Positions 62,577 to 64,000 of a stretch of DNA of 64,000 nucleotides are shown here, in pieces. The position numbers and the translations under genes were made by a program. Under the pieces are notes generated by a model that saw only the letters and a program-made list of their open reading frames with translations, searched no databases and was not told where the DNA came from. This DNA comes from Clostridiaceae bacterium (GTDB lineage: Bacteria; Bacillota; Clostridia; Peptostreptococcales; Natronincolaceae): positions 124,001 through 188,000 of the forward strand of contig JAHDLO010000026.1 in assembly GCA_018432235.1 (NCBI GenBank), given 5' to 3'. Every line of letters starts with the position of its first letter. Positions within the stretch are counted from its first letter, which is position 1.

Positions 62577-62716
62577 GAATAATGATTAACGAATAACGAA
62601 TAGAGAATAACGAATAGTGAATAGTGAATAGCGAATAATGAAAAGAGAATAGAGAATAGAGAATAGAGAAGAGCGATTAGCGAACAGAGAATAGTGAATG
62701 GCGAAAAAAGATTAAA
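62577..62716 (+). repeat. GAATAGN heptamer repeat array, 20 units
   Basis: Twenty consecutive 7-base units in perfect register (GAATAAT GATTAAC GAATAA... GAATAGA, GAATAGT, GAATAGC and variants such as GAAGAGC), from eight bases after aspS to the terminator. All begin with GA; the third to sixth positions are almost always ATAG. Minus-strand frames over it are low-complexity and not genes. Confidence 0.9.
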
Positions 62717-62730
62717 AAATGCAAGCAATA

Positions 62731-62777
62731 AGCAAGGGGTGAATTTCTTTTGAAATTTGCCCCTTGCTTTTGTTTAT
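62731..62777 (+). terminator. Terminator of aspS
   Basis: AGCAAGGGG (62731-62739) pairs with CCCCTTGCT (62760-62768), extended by GAATTTC/GAAATT, then TTTGTTTA. Confidence 0.9.
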
Positions 62778-62960
62778 GGGCAGGAATATATGGTATTAAT
62801 ATATAAAAATAAGGATAAATGGATAAAAGCATAAATGCAGTCCAGATGTTTACTTCTAGAGGGATGGCAGACAAAGCGCTGTAGCCTATCACGGCCTCAA
62901 ATAGTCGTTATTTACTGTACACTATTGACCAAGCATTTATTAATTATTATCCTGAGCAAA

Positions 62961-63053
62961 CTATTTTCTATACACTATTCGTTATTAACTATGCTTTTAG
63001 CATAATCACTATGCTATAAACTATGTATTCGGTATTATTCACTATACTATTCT
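62961..63053 (-). repeat. GAATAGN heptamer repeat, inverted array (degenerate)
   Basis: Units of the reverse-complement form (CTATTTT, CTATACA, CTATTCG, CTATGCT, CTATACTATTC) with several spacers. It lies downstream of aspS facing the 62577 array, as at the sdaAA locus. 62778-62960 shows no gene. Confidence 0.65.
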
Positions 63054-63107
63054 CCGCCGATAATTCATGGTAAGGCCATAATTTTTAACATTTTTAACAT
63101 TCACATA

Positions 63108-63153
63108 TTGACAATACCAAGAGGACATAATATAATAATGATAATCATTATCA
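63108..63153 (+). promoter_or_regulatory. Promoter with Fur box
   Basis: TTGACA (63108-63113), 17-base spacer, TATAAT (63131-63136). AATAATGATAATCATTATC (63135-63153) matches the classical 19-base Fur box closely and covers the -10 to +1 region, so iron-loaded Fur should repress the next gene. Confidence 0.9.
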
Positions 63154-63179
63154 AAAAAAGATGTAAAGGAGGTTAGAAT

Positions 63180-63491
63180 ATGAAAGCATTACTAGTGGGC
63201 GGCGACAGACTTGGCAATATACCGACAACCTTAGAGAGCTATGGTATAAAGGATTACATACATTGGACCGGAAGAAAAAAGGGTATGAGGAAGCTTGAGA
63301 TACCGGAGCAGGTGGATATGGTTATTGTCTTTTACGATTTTATTGAGCATAATATTACTGAAATTGTAAAGACTAAGGCTAAGCAGCAAAATATACCATG
63401 TGTCTTTTCAAAGAGAGCATGTAGTGATTTATCTAAGCGTTTAAATGACTGTATTAATTGTAATTTTAATTGTAGGATTTCCAGTAATTAA
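63180..63491 (+). CDS. DUF2325 protein under Fur-type control
   Basis: 103 residues. MKALLVGGDRLGNIPTTLES and YIHWTGRKKGMRKLEIPE, then VDMVIVFYDFIEHNITEIVK, follow the DUF2325 pattern (small, Rossmann-like). The C-terminus carries cysteines (RACSDL; DCINCNFNC) that could bind iron or another metal. The Fur box in its promoter places it in iron homeostasis; no biochemical role is known to me. AAAGGAGG lies eight bases before the ATG. Confidence 0.85.
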   Translation: MKALLVGGDRLGNIPTTLESYGIKDYIHWTGRKKGMRKLEIPEQVDMVIVFYDFIEHNITEIVKTKAKQQNIPCVFSKRACSDLSKRLNDCINCNFNCRISSN

Positions 63492-63493
63492 AT

Positions 63494-63733
63494 TTGAAAA
63501 TTTCTAAAACTTATGTTATTATATATATAAATCCTGCTGTGTACGATGACTCGATGGTTTCGGAGCCAACATAGTAACATTGGGAATCCGGGTTTACAGT
63601 TGTAGTAAATGCCCCCACGGAAAGGGGACTTATGAAAACGGTAACAGGGCACCCACCTGCGAGACGCAGGTTCAAAGCAATCGACAAACGGCATGGCGGG
63701 AATCCTAACCTCTTAAAGCAAGGGGTTTTTTTA
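63494..63733 (+). ncRNA. ssrS: 6S RNA with promoter and terminator
   Basis: TTGAAA (63494-63499), 17-base spacer, TATTAT (63517-63522), then the RNA from about 63529. The ends pair: ATCCTGCTGTG (63531-63541) with CATGGCGGGAAT (63692-63703), using G-U pairs. The centre carries an open bubble, and CCACCTGCGAGACGCAGG and GGTAACAGGGC recall the conserved 3' part of 6S RNA. AACCTCT/AGGGGTT with TTTTTTT ends it at about 63733. It inhibits housekeeping RNA polymerase. 6S RNA between aspS and tcdA is a common clostridial position. Confidence 0.85.
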
Positions 63734-63813
63734 TTGCCTATAATAATAAAGAAGTAAGCTATCATTTAAATATAAAGTGGCATAATAAAGCTATATGAAT
63801 AAGGCTGAAGCTG

Positions 63814-63852
63814 TTGACATAAGAACTAAAATTAGTTACTATTAATTTTAGT
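63814..63852 (+). promoter_or_regulatory. Promoter and inverted repeat upstream of tcdA
   Basis: TTGACA (63814-63819), 17-base spacer, TACTAT (63837-63842). ACTAAAATTA (63825-63834) and TAATTTTAGT (63843-63852) form an inverted repeat around the -10, a possible operator. Confidence 0.65.
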
Positions 63853-63873
63853 GTTAGAAGAAGGAGGCATAAT

Positions 63874-64000
63874 ATGGGCTTACATTCATTTTCCAGAAGT
63901 GAATTATTACTGGGTACAGAGGGTTTAAATAAATTAAAAAATAGCAAGGTTGCAATATTTGGTGTAGGTGGTGTCGGTTCCTTTACTGCTGAGGCCCTGG
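63874..64000 (+). CDS. tcdA: tRNA threonylcarbamoyladenosine dehydratase, N-terminal part
   Basis: Cut by the window end; 42 residues are visible. MGLHSFSRSELLLGTEGLNK and KVAIFGVGGVGSFTAEAL are the start of a ThiF/E1-like ATP-binding protein, and the SRxELLxGxEGL opening is typical of TcdA, which cyclises t6A37 in tRNA. AAGGAGG precedes ATG 63874. ThiF or MoeB remain possible. Confidence 0.85.
   Translation, partial: MGLHSFSRSELLLGTEGLNKLKNSKVAIFGVGGVGSFTAEAL

Noticed and set aside
62507..62728. Minus-strand frame of repeated LFSLFxIHYS
   Set aside because: It is the translation of the 7-bp repeat array, not a gene.
63488..63765. Minus-strand frames across 63488-63765
   Set aside because: They cover the 6S RNA and have no ribosome site or family pattern.

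Overview
The window looks like a chromosomal segment of a low-GC, strictly anaerobic, spore-forming clostridium. Three things point there: (i) a four-subunit NAD(P)-type [FeFe]-hydrogenase operon and an oxygen-labile [4Fe-4S] L-serine dehydratase; (ii) spore-related families (GerMN lipoprotein, BofC C-terminal domain, SpoIID/LytB); (iii) the conserved clostridial order ruvCAB - DUF2905 - spoIID/lytB - queA - tgt - yajC - TIGR04086 - SCIFF peptide - SCIFF maturase - secDF - recJ - apt - relA - dtd - MBL hydrolase - hemZ - aspS - 6S RNA - tcdA. An Alkaliphilus/Natronincola-like genus is my guess from this order and from the selenocysteine genes; nothing in the window proves it.

Layout. 1-11.2 kb: sulfur-related genes (cysK; a sulfonate/nitrate-type ABC importer split over two divergent units; a protein with two DUF2292/YezD-like units; a DUF1847 protein). 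They are interrupted at about 1-6.7 kb by a two-component-system/small membrane peptide/ABC-exporter cassette that lies between two decayed genes (an HTH remnant and an M23 peptidase remnant). One short motif recurs upstream of all three sulfur-region transcription units. 11.3-17.7 kb: hndABCD hydrogenase operon with a structured leader, then sdaAB-sdaAA. 17.8-31.4 kb: D-Ala-D-Ala carboxypeptidase, a ComEA-like lipoprotein, the whole selenocysteine system (selD read through an in-frame UGA, selA, selB, tRNA-Sec) with an AGCS symporter, a WalRK-like two-component system plus GerMN lipoprotein, and a GGDEF protein. 31.4-38 kb: Fur-family regulator, small proteins, an unrecognised 400-residue protein, a BofC-like protein, and a TetR-controlled ABC exporter paralogous to the first one. 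38-64 kb: the core housekeeping run, with an Asp-type T-box, a Fur-box-controlled DUF2325 protein, 6S RNA and the start of tcdA.

Several non-coding structures are not explained by the genes: arrays of a 7-bp unit (consensus GAATAGN) that begin at stop codons and recur inverted beyond the terminator; two REP-like palindromes sharing a GGGGACG core; an 11-nt SECIS-like hairpin in selD; unassigned structured leaders upstream of the AGCS symporter and of hndA; a 92-nt folded element upstream of the Fur-family gene; and two cases where a Shine-Dalgarno sequence lies inside the 3' arm of a terminator-like hairpin immediately before an ATGATG start. hisS, often found between hemZ and aspS in relatives, is absent from that position. 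Functions are assigned by reading motifs from memory of protein families; no database search was possible.
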